A stretch of 64,000 bases of DNA. Source: JAJDOD01 sp039024895 (GTDB lineage: Bacteria > Pseudomonadota > Alphaproteobacteria > Rhodobacterales > Rhodobacteraceae). The position numbers and the translations under genes are program-made. The notes beneath the pieces are model-generated. The model worked only from the letters and a program-made list of their open reading frames with translations, ran no database searches and was not told the DNA's origin. The stretch is from contig JBCCPJ010000012.1 of NCBI GenBank assembly GCA_039024895.1, positions 1 to 64,000 of the forward strand, read 5' to 3'. Positions 43,913-53,159 of the stretch are shown in pieces (positions within the stretch are counted from its first letter, which is position 1; every line of letters starts with the position of its first letter).

Positions 43913-44635
43913 TTACTCGCGGTTGCCGAGGAACTGGAGCAAAAACATGAACATGTTGATGAAGTTCAAATAGAGGCTCAGGGCACCCATGATGGCGCTC
44001 TTGCCCAACCATTCGCCGTCCATCGCATGGGCATGCATGACGTACTCATTCTTCAAGCGCTGCGTGTCGTAGGCGGTCAAGCCCGCGAAGATGAGCACAC
44101 CGAGCGCCGACACAGCGAACATGATCGCGGGCGACGCCAGAAAAATGTTCACGATTGATGCCAGAATCAGGCCGATCACGCCCATGATCAGGAAGGAGCC
44201 CCAGCCGGAGATGTCTTTTTGCGTCGTATATCCCCAAAGCGACAGGCCAGCGAAGGCGATCGCTGTGATTAGAAAAGTCTGCACGATCGAGATGCCGGTG
44301 AACACCACGAAGATATACGAAATTGACACGCCCATCACGGCCGAGAACACATAGAAAAACGTCTGCGCGCCCGAGACCGACAAACGATTGATCATCGCGC
44401 CGAAGGCAAAGACCATGATCAGCGGTGCAAACATCACGAGCCATTTCAGCGGCGTTGCGAAGATTGCCTCCACCAGGGCGGGGGTCGTACCCACGCCCCA
44501 AGCCGCACCGGCCGTGACCAAAAGGCCAACGGACATGGTGCTATAGATCTTGTTCATATGGGCGCGCAGGCCCTCATCAATTTCGGCCGTCCGGACACCC
44601 GTCACTTGGGGGCGGATCGTCTCATATTCAGCCAT
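43913..44635 (-). CDS. Bax inhibitor-1/YccA family membrane protein
   Basis: 240 residues with seven predicted helices, the BI-1 (TMBIM) pattern: MSVGLLVTAGAAWGVG in the first, FGAMINRLSVSGAQTFFYV, GYTTQKDISGWGSFL and the closing LYLNFINMFMFLLQFLGNR. Bacterial relatives act as pH-sensitive calcium leak channels or bind FtsH. The frame extends to 44680, but ATG 44635 (MAEYETIRPQVTG) is the family start. It stands alone with a good terminator at 43857. Confidence 0.93.
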   Translation of the reverse strand: MAEYETIRPQVTGVRTAEIDEGLRAHMNKIYSTMSVGLLVTAGAAWGVGTTPALVEAIFATPLKWLVMFAPLIMVFAFGAMINRLSVSGAQTFFYVFSAVMGVSISYIFVVFTGISIVQTFLITAIAFAGLSLWGYTTQKDISGWGSFLIMGVIGLILASIVNIFLASPAIMFAVSALGVLIFAGLTAYDTQRLKNEYVMHAHAMDGEWLGKSAIMGALSLYLNFINMFMFLLQFLGNRE

Positions 44636-44771
44636 CGAATACGCTCTCCTGACTAACTGTTGTTCCCAAAGTCGGACCACCCGACCTCACGCACCCAATA
44701 TTGGCGTGATTTGCTGAGTTTTCAACTGTTCCCGACGATTTTAGGCACGTTTTCGCAGGCGTTGAGGCGGT

Positions 44772-44993
44772 TCATCGCAGCCAGCGGTTCGGTGCGTCCC
44801 AAACAGGCCGCTTTGTTTCCCGTTCGACATCAGTCCGCGTCAGGCCAAGATCGCGCAGCATATGCGGCTCAAGGCCTTCCAGCACGCGGCGCTCACGCCA
44901 GATATCAAGCGCATTCAGGAGCACGCCGATCAAGGACGGCCCTGTGCGATGCAAAGAAACGTGGGAGGGGGCGGAGGTTACAGATTTGTTCAT
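44772..44993 (-). CDS. DUF1127 domain protein
   Basis: 73-residue protein whose C-terminal half (ALDIWRERRVLEGLEPHMLRDLGLTRTDVERE) is the arginine-rich DUF1127 helix pair. In Rhodobacter and relatives DUF1127 proteins such as CcaF1 bind RNA and affect small-RNA turnover and phosphate or stress adaptation. Divergent from a LysR regulator, with 124 bases between them, so the regulator may control it. Confidence 0.88.
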   Translation of the reverse strand: MNKSVTSAPSHVSLHRTGPSLIGVLLNALDIWRERRVLEGLEPHMLRDLGLTRTDVERETKRPVWDAPNRWLR

Positions 44994-45117
44994 TGTGGCT
45001 ATCCTTTCTAAAAGGTGATGCGTTGAAACTAAAACATCAGATTTCTTGATCTATTTGGCAGAATGCGATACATTTTAAAAACGAATATTCATGAAGCTAA
45101 CCATCAGGATTTGTGAT

Positions 45118-45990
45118 ATGCCTCGAAATATTGACATGACGGCCCTGCGTTCTTTCGTGACTGTCGCAGATACTGGCGGCGTCACCCGTGCTGCCGCTGC
45201 GCTCAACCTCACGCAATCGGCTGTCTCGATGCAGCTAAAACGACTGGAGGAGAACCTCGGCCAAGCGCTCCTCGATCGTTCTGGGCGAGGTATCGGGCTG
45301 ACGGCTGCGGGTGAGCAGATGTTAAGCTACGGGCGTAAGCTACTGGTTTTGAATGATGAAGTTTACAGCCGTATGACCGATGACGCGTTTGAGGGAGTGC
45401 TGGTCCTGGGTGTGCCACACGATATCGTCTATCCTGCAATCCCTCGGGTTTTGAAACTCTTCAAAGCGGAACATCCGCGGATGCGCCTTCAACTCCTGTC
45501 TTCGGCGACCGTGCGTTTGAAGGACAAGTTCGCCAACGGGGAATGCGATATCATTCTGACCACAGAACGGAACTGCGGTCCCGAAGGCGAGGTGCTGACT
45601 GAAAAGCCGCTCGTCTGGTTTGGGGCCCCTGGCGGCGCTGCCTGGCAACAGCGCCCGTTGCCAATTGCCTCCGAACCCTTGTGCACCTTTCGCCGACCGA
45701 TGCAGACGGCGTTGGATGAGGCGGGTATCCCGTGGGAGATGGCGGTCGACTCCGATTCGACCTCAACCGTGACCGCAACAACCTCCGCTGATTTCGCGGT
45801 GCTTTCCATGTTGGCGGGGACGGCTCCACCGCAACTCGAACCTGTGCCGCATCAAGGCAGTTTGCCGGATCTCGGCAGCTTCAACATCAACCTGTTCCGA
45901 ACCGAAGCCCAAAAGGGCCAAGTGTTGAACGATCTGGCGGAATTGATCCGTCAGGCTTATCGCGCGCCGCAACTGGCCCTCACAGCGTAA
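45118..45990 (+). CDS. LysR family transcriptional regulator
   Basis: 290 residues. Winged helix at residues 4-65 (TALRSFVTVADTGGVTRAAA, LTQSAVSMQLKRLEENLGQ), then the periplasmic-binding-protein-like effector domain (residues 95-285). Target and ligand unknown. ATG 45118 gives the standard short N-terminus MPRNIDMTALRSF; the frame opens nine codons earlier. Divergent from the DUF1127 gene, the usual layout for a LysR target, and convergent (11-base overlap) with the reductase gene. Confidence 0.9.
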   Translation: MPRNIDMTALRSFVTVADTGGVTRAAAALNLTQSAVSMQLKRLEENLGQALLDRSGRGIGLTAAGEQMLSYGRKLLVLNDEVYSRMTDDAFEGVLVLGVPHDIVYPAIPRVLKLFKAEHPRMRLQLLSSATVRLKDKFANGECDIILTTERNCGPEGEVLTEKPLVWFGAPGGAAWQQRPLPIASEPLCTFRRPMQTALDEAGIPWEMAVDSDSTSTVTATTSADFAVLSMLAGTAPPQLEPVPHQGSLPDLGSFNINLFRTEAQKGQVLNDLAELIRQAYRAPQLALTA

Positions 45991-46939
45991 CGACGACCTT
46001 TCCGGTCGCCCGACGCGTTTTCAACAGATCGAGCGCCTCGGGCGTTTTTTCAAAGGGAAGGACGTGGCTGATATGGGGCGCAATGCGACCTTCTGCGTGC
46101 CAGTGCATCAACTCGCCGAGGCTTTCCGTCAGCGCATCGGCGGCAAATGTCAGATAGCCGCCCCAGTAAAACCCCAGCACATCAATATTTTTAACCAAGA
46201 GATGATTGAGCTTCGGCTTTGGTACGTCTCCGCTGGCAAAACCAACGGCCAGAAAGCGTCCTTCCGGTCTCAAGGCGCGCAGCGCCGCTTCGCCAAGGGC
46301 ACCGCCCACCGCGTCATATACGACATCGATGCCACCAAGCGCCTTGAGTGCGCCGCGCAAGTCTTCGCTGCTTGCGTCTATCGTATGGTCGGCACCCGCT
46401 TTGCGTGCAACGTCGAGCTTGTCTGCGCCGCGGGCAACGGCAATCACCTCCGCGCCGAGTGCTCGCCCGATTTCAACCGCCGTGAGCCCGACGCCGCCAG
46501 CGGCTCCAAGAACAACGAGTCGTTCGCCGGGTTGAAGACGCGCGCGCCGTGTCAGGGCGAGGTGGGAGGTACCATAGGCGATTTGAAAGCCAGCGGCAAT
46601 TTCATCGTTCATGGCGACGGGCACAAGACGGCAACGGGAGGCGTGGACATTCACCTTCTCCGCCAGGCCGCCAGACCCGCAGAAGGCAACGATTCGATCT
46701 CCGATTTCAAACTCGCTTACGTATACGTCAACCTGCTCAACGATGCCGCATATCTCCAAGCCTGGGACAAAAGGCAGGGCCGGCGTCTCCTGATACGACC
46801 CTTCAATCATCAGGAGATCGGCGAAATTTAGCCCACATGCGGAAACATTAATCCGTATCTCCCCCGGTCCCAGGGGCGGGAGCGTCCATGTCTTCGAAAA
46901 CGCTGGAGAACTATGACTGGGAACCGTAAACGCACGCAT
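45980..46939 (-). CDS. NADPH:quinone oxidoreductase-type MDR enzyme
   Basis: 319-residue zinc-free medium-chain dehydrogenase/reductase. SACGLNFADLLMIEGSY is the catalytic-domain start, LVVLGAAGGVGLTAVEIGRA the NADPH-binding Rossmann motif, and GRFLAVGFASGDVPK follows. Zinc ligands are absent, as expected for the quinone reductase/enoyl reductase subset. It reduces quinones, enones or acyl-CoA-like substrates. The stop region overlaps the 3' end of the LysR gene by 11 bases in convergent orientation. A perfect GTATACGTATAC palindrome lies 43 bases upstream of its start. Confidence 0.92.
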   Translation of the reverse strand: MRAFTVPSHSSPAFSKTWTLPPLGPGEIRINVSACGLNFADLLMIEGSYQETPALPFVPGLEICGIVEQVDVYVSEFEIGDRIVAFCGSGGLAEKVNVHASRCRLVPVAMNDEIAAGFQIAYGTSHLALTRRARLQPGERLVVLGAAGGVGLTAVEIGRALGAEVIAVARGADKLDVARKAGADHTIDASSEDLRGALKALGGIDVVYDAVGGALGEAALRALRPEGRFLAVGFASGDVPKPKLNHLLVKNIDVLGFYWGGYLTFAADALTESLGELMHWHAEGRIAPHISHVLPFEKTPEALDLLKTRRATGKVVVTL

Positions 46940-46981
46940 TTTCGGCAGTATACCTTATGTTAATTTTCAACGATTTCAGTT

Positions 46982-46993
46982 GTATACGTATAC
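46982..46993. promoter_or_regulatory. GTATACGTATAC palindrome
   Basis: Perfect 12-base palindrome in the 239-bp AT-rich space between the reductase gene (minus) and the XRE regulator gene (plus). Suitable as a dimeric operator, possibly of the XRE protein; another GTATAC occurs at 46949-46954. Confidence 0.3.
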
Positions 46994-47178
46994 CTGTAAA
47001 ATTAGCCAGAGTTTGTGTGGCGCGCTAAGGATGTGTTATATAATTTCATAACAATCTTTAGGTGAACTGAGGACTATGCTATAAAGCGAGTGGTCGTTAA
47101 AAATACTGACCAAAAAGACAGCTTTTCAGGAAGTGGCTTCTCGCACATATATGCTTGGAGTTGAATGGAGGTTCCAAA

Positions 47179-47556
47179 ATGAAACATCCGGTTGATGTAC
47201 ATGTTGGCAAGCGTGTTCGCCACAGACGATGGCTCGTCGGCATGACGCAACAGCAACTTGCGGAAAACGTTGGGATCAAATTCCAGCAGATCCAGAAATA
47301 CGAAACCGGCATGAACCGCGTTTCAGCGTCCCGTCTTTGGGATATCGCATCGGCGTTGTCCGTGCCGGTGAGCTTTTTCTTCGAGGGCCTAAACGAAGCG
47401 GCACCGGCGGAAGACGCCGAAGATACAGCGGATGTCCCTCTCGACATCCTGAAGGACAAAGAAGCACTCGACCTGATCCGTTCCTATTATGCCATCCCCG
47501 AAACGCAGCGCCGTCGTTTGTTCGAATTGGCGCGCGTGCTGAGCGATGTGAACTAA
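47179..47556 (+). CDS. XRE-family transcriptional regulator
   Basis: 125 residues. HTH_3 domain at residues 8-65 (VGKRVRHRRWLVGMTQQQLA, then GIKFQQIQKYETGMNRVSAS), followed by an acidic linker and a C-terminal helical part (ALDLIRSYYAIPETQRRRL) that may dimerise. This short form with FFFEGL is widely seen in alphaproteobacteria; target genes unknown. ATG 47179 is preceded by TGGAGG. Sits 62 bases before hisN and may be independently regulated by the palindromes upstream. Confidence 0.9.
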   Translation: MKHPVDVHVGKRVRHRRWLVGMTQQQLAENVGIKFQQIQKYETGMNRVSASRLWDIASALSVPVSFFFEGLNEAAPAEDAEDTADVPLDILKDKEALDLIRSYYAIPETQRRRLFELARVLSDVN

Positions 47557-47618
47557 GCCGCTCGGCTTGACCTTGCGATCCGGGCCGCCTAGCCAAGAGC
47601 ATAAGACGGGGCGGCCAC

Positions 47619-48407
47619 ATGACATTCGAAGATATTTACAGCGTGTGGACTGTTGCGGAAGCCCTGGCGGACGCCGCGCGCCGCGAGACGCTCCGTTTGT
47701 TTCGCTCACCTGATTTACACGCGGAGAGCAAAACTGCGGGCTTTGACCCGGTCACGCAGGCCGACCGGGCAGCCGAAACGGCCATGCGCGGTATTCTATC
47801 GAAGCAACGGCCTGCAGACGCCATCTTGGGGGAAGAACATGGTGCGGCGGCGGGGACCTCTGGCCTTACCTGGGTGCTCGACCCCATAGACGGAACCCGT
47901 GGCTTTATCAGTGGCACCCCGACCTGGGGTGTGTTGATCGCGTTGGGCGACGCGGGTGGACCTCAACTCGGCCTGATCGACCAGCCCTATATTGGCGAGC
48001 GCTTCATGGGGGGCGCCGGTCGCGCCGAAATGGTGGGCCCTCTGGGCACGCGCCCTTTGAAAACCAGGTCAACGACCGTCCTTGAGGAAGCGACTCTTTT
48101 CTCGACGTTTCCGGAGATTGGCACACCGGACGAGGCCCATGCCTTTCGCAAAGTTGCCAACGAGGTCAAGCTCGTCCGCTATGGCTGTGATTGCTACGCC
48201 TATGCGCTTTTGGCGGCGGGGCAGATAGATTTGGTCATCGAAGCCGGTTTGCAACCCTATGACATTCAAGCTCCCATAGCCGTGATCGAGGCGGCGGGCG
48301 GCATTGTCACCGATTGGGAGGGTGGGCCAGCCCATAACGGCGGACGGGCGCTTGCGGCGGCAACGCCCGAGTTGCACGCGGCGGCGATGGCCCTGTTGGC
48401 TCTATGA
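47619..48407 (+). CDS. hisN: Histidinol-phosphatase, inositol monophosphatase family
   Basis: Removes phosphate from histidinol phosphate in histidine synthesis; the HisN type is of the IMPase fold. 262 residues with metal-binding GEEHG, the WVLDPIDGTRGFISG signature and the third-metal Asp in AGLQPYDIQAPIAVIEAAGG. All catalytic acidic residues are present. IMPase-fold enzymes can have other substrates; HisN is favoured by overall similarity to alphaproteobacterial HisN (GFDPVTQADRAAE, CYAYALLAAG). The end overlaps the deaminase gene by four bases. Confidence 0.85.
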   Translation: MTFEDIYSVWTVAEALADAARRETLRLFRSPDLHAESKTAGFDPVTQADRAAETAMRGILSKQRPADAILGEEHGAAAGTSGLTWVLDPIDGTRGFISGTPTWGVLIALGDAGGPQLGLIDQPYIGERFMGGAGRAEMVGPLGTRPLKTRSTTVLEEATLFSTFPEIGTPDEAHAFRKVANEVKLVRYGCDCYAYALLAAGQIDLVIEAGLQPYDIQAPIAVIEAAGGIVTDWEGGPAHNGGRALAAATPELHAAAMALLAL

Positions 48408-49735
48408 CGGCCACGGTTCTGATAGGTGCCGACCATGTGCTCACCATGGATGGCCAAACCTATCGGGATGCGGATATCCGCTTTGAAAACGGGATCATAA
48501 CCGCCGTTGGCCCATCCCTTGACCGCGTCGACGCGGAGGTCGTTTCCGCCCGGGGGTGCGTGATCACACCGGGCCTCGTGAATACCCACCACCATTTGTT
48601 CCAGACGCTGACCCGCGCGGTCCCCGCCGCACAAAACGCGCTGCTTTTCGGGTGGTTGCAGGCCCTTTATCCCATCTGGGCGCGCTTCGGGCCGGACGAG
48701 ATGCGCCTCTCTGCCAAGATCGGGCTGGCCGAATTGGCGCTTTCCGGCTGTACGACGAGCTCCGATCATCTCTACCTCTATCCGAACGGCGCGCGGCTCG
48801 ATGACACAATCGAAGCCGCCGCCGAAATCGGGTTGCGATTTCACGCAACGCGCGGGGCTATGTCCATTGGCGAAAGCGCCGGTGGGTTGCCGCCTGATGC
48901 ATTGGTGGAAGGCGAGGCGCAGATACTCGAAGACTGCATTCGCGTGATCGACCGGTACCACGACCCCAAGCCCGGTGCGATGCTGCGCATTGCCGTCGCC
49001 CCCTGTTCGCCCTTCTCCGTCAGCCGGGAGTTGATGCGGGATGCCGCCAACCTCGCCCGGGACAAGGGCGTGGGGCTGCACACGCACCTGGCCGAGAACG
49101 ACGAGGACATCGCCTATTCCCTTGAGAATTTTGGTTGCCGCCCAGGCACTTATGCCGAAGAGCTGGGTTGGACGGGCCCCGACGTTTGGCACGCCCATTG
49201 CGTGAAGCTTGATAGCGGGGAGATCGACCTCTTTGCCCGGTCGCACACCGGCGTAGCCCATTGCCCCTGTTCCAACTGCCGTCTCGGTTCTGGCATCGCG
49301 CCGGTCCGCCAAATGCGGGATGCAGGGGTCCGCGTCGGGCTCGGCGTCGACGGGTCGGCATCCAATGACCAATCCAATCTCATCGATGAGGCGCGCCACG
49401 CGATGCTGCTTCAACGCGTTTCCCGTGGGGCGGACGCCATGAGCCCGGCGGAGGTGTTGGAAATCGCAACGCGTGGCGGGGCCGAAACGCTCGGGCGGGA
49501 TGATATCGGACGGATTGCGCCGGGCTATCGCGCCGACCTCGCCATCTGGGACGTGACGGGTATCGAGAGCCTCGGGAGCTGGGACCCGGCCGCCCTTGTT
49601 CTGGCCGGTCCGCGGCAGGTGCGCGACCTCTTTGTGGAGGGCAAACGGGTCGTGGAAGCGGGCCGTTGTCTGACGCTGACAGATATCACGGCCCAAGCCC
49701 GCCACGCGGTCGAACGATTGTCCATCCCGCTGTAG
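48404..49735 (+). CDS. 8-oxoguanine deaminase (amidohydrolase family)
   Basis: 443-residue zinc amidohydrolase. The motif VNTHHHLFQTLTRAVPAAQ, with LFGWLQALYPIWARFG, is distinctive for 8-oxoguanine deaminases, which convert 8-oxoguanine to urate. Metal and catalytic residues: THHH, LHTHLAEN, VWHAHCVKL, and Asp in GLGVDGSASND. It overlaps hisN by four bases. Close by on the other strand is guanine deaminase, so purine base salvage or catabolism clusters here. Confidence 0.9.
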   Translation: MTATVLIGADHVLTMDGQTYRDADIRFENGIITAVGPSLDRVDAEVVSARGCVITPGLVNTHHHLFQTLTRAVPAAQNALLFGWLQALYPIWARFGPDEMRLSAKIGLAELALSGCTTSSDHLYLYPNGARLDDTIEAAAEIGLRFHATRGAMSIGESAGGLPPDALVEGEAQILEDCIRVIDRYHDPKPGAMLRIAVAPCSPFSVSRELMRDAANLARDKGVGLHTHLAENDEDIAYSLENFGCRPGTYAEELGWTGPDVWHAHCVKLDSGEIDLFARSHTGVAHCPCSNCRLGSGIAPVRQMRDAGVRVGLGVDGSASNDQSNLIDEARHAMLLQRVSRGADAMSPAEVLEIATRGGAETLGRDDIGRIAPGYRADLAIWDVTGIESLGSWDPAALVLAGPRQVRDLFVEGKRVVEAGRCLTLTDITAQARHAVERLSIPL

Positions 49736-49828
49736 AGCGTTGGTTTTTAGCTGATATATCAGCCGGTGCTCCTCGCGTTCCAGCGAAGGGCAGGCGGCGA
49801 AGGCCTGCGCAAAGTCAAAGCAATTGCC

Positions 49829-50422
49829 CTAACCGGAAGCGGTGAGAGCGGCCAAAACGACCACGCCAAGCATTGCCGCGGCCATTGCGATGTTGATCAC
49901 GCGCTGCGTGCGCTCGGGCAGGTCAAGCCGTTGGATCGTAACGCCCAACCACAGCCACGCCGCGTGCACCACCAGCCAAACACCGATAAAGATTGCAAGT
50001 TTGATGGCGGCCTCCAGCGTCGGGTTCTCCGGCAGGAAGGGGAAATTGGCGTAGATGGCGGTGCTTACCGCATAGGCTTTCGGATTGATGGCTTGCAAGG
50101 TCAGGCCGCCCGCAATCCCGGGCGGCGCCGGCCGTTCGATGAAGGCGACGCGCGCGCCCGCAAAGGCAATCTTATAGGCTAGCCACAAGAGATACAGGGC
50201 AGAGGCCAGCGCCAATCCGGTCCGCAACACCGGCACCGCCAGCAACACCGCCGCAAGCCCCGTCAGAACCGCCAACGAGACGGCGAGATTGCCGATGAAC
50301 AACCCGGCCATGTAGCGCAGCCCGTCCCGGTACCCGTAGGCGGCGCCGACACCGGCGAGTGACAGCACGCCGGGGCCGGGCGTTCCCACTAAGAAAAGAA
50401 CGGCTAAGGTGAAGGTTAACAC
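49829..50422 (-). CDS. LysE family translocator
   Basis: 197 residues with six hydrophobic helices and the LysE/RhtB signature TPGPGVLSLAGVGAAYGYRDG near the start and AINPKAYAVSTAIYANF in the middle. Family members export amino acids or related small molecules; the substrate is unknown. Its start overlaps the guanine deaminase stop by seven bases, so both are co-translated; a purine-derived substrate is conceivable but unproven. Confidence 0.9.
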   Translation of the reverse strand: MLTFTLAVLFLVGTPGPGVLSLAGVGAAYGYRDGLRYMAGLFIGNLAVSLAVLTGLAAVLLAVPVLRTGLALASALYLLWLAYKIAFAGARVAFIERPAPPGIAGGLTLQAINPKAYAVSTAIYANFPFLPENPTLEAAIKLAIFIGVWLVVHAAWLWLGVTIQRLDLPERTQRVINIAMAAAMLGVVVLAALTASG

Positions 50423-51696
50423 GCGCAGATGCTCCGACCGGCGATCAGTACATCATGGATCGCGCGATCGTCGCCCATCATGATGGTGGGAAAGACCGCC
50501 TCCCAGATATCCTCCGCCCGTACGCTCCGTTGGGCAATAGCGGGTGTGGATGACAGGTCGAGGATCACGAGGTCCGCCTCAAACCCCGGCGCCAACCGCC
50601 CGATATGGGCTTCCTGTCGCAGCGCTTTCGCAGAGCCGCCGGTCGCCAGCCACAAGAGTTCCGCCGGGTGGAGCGCCAAGCCCCGCAACTCGGCCACCTC
50701 ATAGGCTGCAGCCATGGTGCGCAGCATCGAAAAGGAGGACCCACCGCCCGTATCCGTTGCCAATCCCACGGGCATGCGGCGCGCGAGGGTCATATCGAAC
50801 AGGCCCGATCCGATGAACATGTTGGAGGTCGGACAATGGGCGAGGGCGGCGCCGACCTCCGCCAGCCGATCCCGCTCGCGTGCGGTCAGATGAATGGCAT
50901 GCCCATAGACGCCACGCTCTCCGAGAAGCCCGGCGGCCTCGTAGGTATCCAAATAGTCCCGCGCCTCCGGGCAGAGCTGCTGCACCCATGCCACTTCATC
51001 GGTTTGTTCCGAGAGATGCGTCTGCATCAAACAATCGGGCGCCTCCGCCCAAAGTGCGCCAAGTGCCTCCAACTGCGCCGGCGTTGAGGTTGGCGTGAAA
51101 CGGGGCGTGATCGCGTAAGTCAGACGATCAACACCATGCCAGCGCGCGATCAGCGTCTTGCTTTCATCATAGGCGCGCTGCGCGGTGTCGCAGAGCCCCT
51201 CCGGCGCATGCTGATCCATGCAGGTTTTACCTGCAATCGCGCGAACACCGCGCCGCGCCGCTTCGGCAAAGAACGCTGTTACGCTGCCGGGATGGCTAGT
51301 GGCATAACTCGCAACCGTTGTTGTCCCCGCCGCCAGTGACAGCTCGAAAAACCTCTCTGCGATTTCAGCAGCGTAGGCGTCATCCTTAAACCTCATTTCT
51401 TCAGGAAACGTGTAGGCGTTCAACCAGTCGATCAGACGCTTTCCCCAACTCGCGATGATGGCGGTCTGGGGGTAATGCACATGGGCATCGATGAACCCCG
51501 GCAAGATCAATGCCGCGCCATAGTCGGTCACCGCCGTCAAAGGATGCGCGCGGCGGAGGTTGTCCGCCGTCCCGATGTCGGCAATGCGACCGTCACGGAT
51601 CAAGACGGCCCCCCGGCTATCATGCTGTGCGTCATCGGGGTCAGGCCCGTTCAGGATCAGGGTTTGCCCCAACAAAAGGCGGTCGTTTGCGGTCAT
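50416..51696 (-). CDS. guaD: Guanine deaminase
   Basis: Converts guanine to xanthine and ammonia. 426 residues of the amidohydrolase superfamily. Zinc-binding motif GFIDAHVHYPQTAIIASWG, then TCMDQHAPEGL, MQTHLSEQ, GHAIHLTARERD, and the catalytic Asp in ATDTGGGSSFSML, all typical of bacterial GuaD. Start ATG at 51696 is 77 bases from the divergent mgtE. Coupled with the LysE gene downstream; the convergent 8-oxoguanine deaminase lies nearby. Confidence 0.95.
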   Translation of the reverse strand: MTANDRLLLGQTLILNGPDPDDAQHDSRGAVLIRDGRIADIGTADNLRRAHPLTAVTDYGAALILPGFIDAHVHYPQTAIIASWGKRLIDWLNAYTFPEEMRFKDDAYAAEIAERFFELSLAAGTTTVASYATSHPGSVTAFFAEAARRGVRAIAGKTCMDQHAPEGLCDTAQRAYDESKTLIARWHGVDRLTYAITPRFTPTSTPAQLEALGALWAEAPDCLMQTHLSEQTDEVAWVQQLCPEARDYLDTYEAAGLLGERGVYGHAIHLTARERDRLAEVGAALAHCPTSNMFIGSGLFDMTLARRMPVGLATDTGGGSSFSMLRTMAAAYEVAELRGLALHPAELLWLATGGSAKALRQEAHIGRLAPGFEADLVILDLSSTPAIAQRSVRAEDIWEAVFPTIMMGDDRAIHDVLIAGRSICAC

Positions 51697-51773
51697 GGCC
51701 AGAGCTAAGCCATGTCGCGTTGAGCTTGTCCATGGCCCGCGTTAGAAGATGGGCAAATGCGGAGGCAGCCTCG

Positions 51774-53159
51774 ATGACCGAGCAACCCCAGACGAGCGAC
51801 AGCGAAACGCCAGAGGCGGCGCAGGAGCTTGACGAGGGGCGGGCCTCAAGCGTCCGCCTTGCGCTGGCAGAGGGCGATGTGGCGCGCCTGAGGGAGCTGT
51901 TCGAGCCCCTCCACCCTGCTGATGTCGCTGACCTTTTGGAGCAACTTGACAACACGCAGCGGCGCGAGCTTCTCAACTTGGCAGGAGAGCTTGTCGACGG
52001 CGAAGTCCTCTCCGAATTGGAAGAGGACTTGCGCGAAAGCGTCATCGAAGCGCTCCCGCAGGAACAATTGGCGGAAGCGGTCCGCGAACTCGAGTCGGAC
52101 GACGTTGTTGACCTCCTCGAAGACCTCGGCGAACCGCAACAAGAAGCGCTCCTTGACGTGCTTGAAGTCGGTGATCGTGTCGCTGTGGAGCGGGCGCTGT
52201 CTTATCCCGAGTATTCCGCCGGTCGTCTCATGCAGCGCGAAGTTGTCGCAGCGCCGGAGCATTGGACGGTTGGCGATGCCATCGATCACCTGCGCGCGCG
52301 CGATGACCTGCCGGATCAGTTCTACCACGTGATCCTCACCGATCCGCGGTACCGCCCCGTGGCCTATGTCACGCTGGGGCGCATTATGTCCTCGGCGCGG
52401 ACCATACCGCTGAGCGATCTGACCGAGGAGAGTTTTCGCACCTTCACCGTGAGCCAACCTGAAAGCGACATTGCCTATGCTTTCAACCAATATCACCTGA
52501 TTTCGGCACCCGTCGTGGACGAGGATGGCCGCTTGGTCGGTGTGATCACAATCGATGACGCCATGGCCGTTCTCGATGAGGAACACGAAGAGGACGTCTT
52601 TCGCCTCGCCGGCGTGGGCGATGAAAGCCTGTCGAACTCGACGCTCGAAATCGTCAAACGCCGTTTCCCGTGGCTTGCGGTTAATCTGTTTACCGCCATT
52701 CTCGTGTCCCTGGTGATCGCACAATTCGAAAGCGTGCTCGCCGCCGTAGTCGCCCTTGCCGTTCTCATGCCCCTTGTTGCCTCCATGGGGGGTAATGCGG
52801 CGACGCAATCCATGACCGTGGCGGTCCGTGCCTTGGCAACCCGTGACCTGACCGCTTCGAACGCGTTGCGGGTGATCCGCCGCGAAAGCGTCGCCGGTCT
52901 GCTGAACGGCCTGATCTTTGCGGTCATCATGGGCGTCGTCGGCACCCTATGGTTCGGGGAACCGATGATCGGTGTCGTGATCGCCATCGCCATGGTGGTC
53001 AACTTGCTGGTCGCGGGCCTTGCTGGTGTCCTCGTCCCGCTCGGGCTCGAAAAAGTGGGCGTGGACCCGGCGCTCGCCTCGGGGACATTCGTAACAACGG
53101 TGACGGATGTTGTCGGTTTCTTTGTGTTCCTCGGTCTTGCGTCTTTGGTGCTGCTCTGA
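51774..53159 (+). CDS. mgtE: Magnesium transporter MgtE
   Basis: 461-residue Mg2+ channel. N-terminal acidic superhelical domain (residues about 25-140, e.g. LHPADVADLLEQLD), two CBS domains (about 145-275) that close the channel when Mg2+ is high, a plug helix and five membrane helices. The pore motif MGGNAATQSM and Mg-binding Asp in VTDVVGFFVFLGLA are present. ATG 51774 has GGAGG eight bases upstream; an in-frame ATG at 51732 would add 14 residues and is less likely. Its stop overlaps the next start (ATGA-like TGATGG). Confidence 0.95.
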   Translation: MTEQPQTSDSETPEAAQELDEGRASSVRLALAEGDVARLRELFEPLHPADVADLLEQLDNTQRRELLNLAGELVDGEVLSELEEDLRESVIEALPQEQLAEAVRELESDDVVDLLEDLGEPQQEALLDVLEVGDRVAVERALSYPEYSAGRLMQREVVAAPEHWTVGDAIDHLRARDDLPDQFYHVILTDPRYRPVAYVTLGRIMSSARTIPLSDLTEESFRTFTVSQPESDIAYAFNQYHLISAPVVDEDGRLVGVITIDDAMAVLDEEHEEDVFRLAGVGDESLSNSTLEIVKRRFPWLAVNLFTAILVSLVIAQFESVLAAVVALAVLMPLVASMGGNAATQSMTVAVRALATRDLTASNALRVIRRESVAGLLNGLIFAVIMGVVGTLWFGEPMIGVVIAIAMVVNLLVAGLAGVLVPLGLEKVGVDPALASGTFVTTVTDVVGFFVFLGLASLVLL

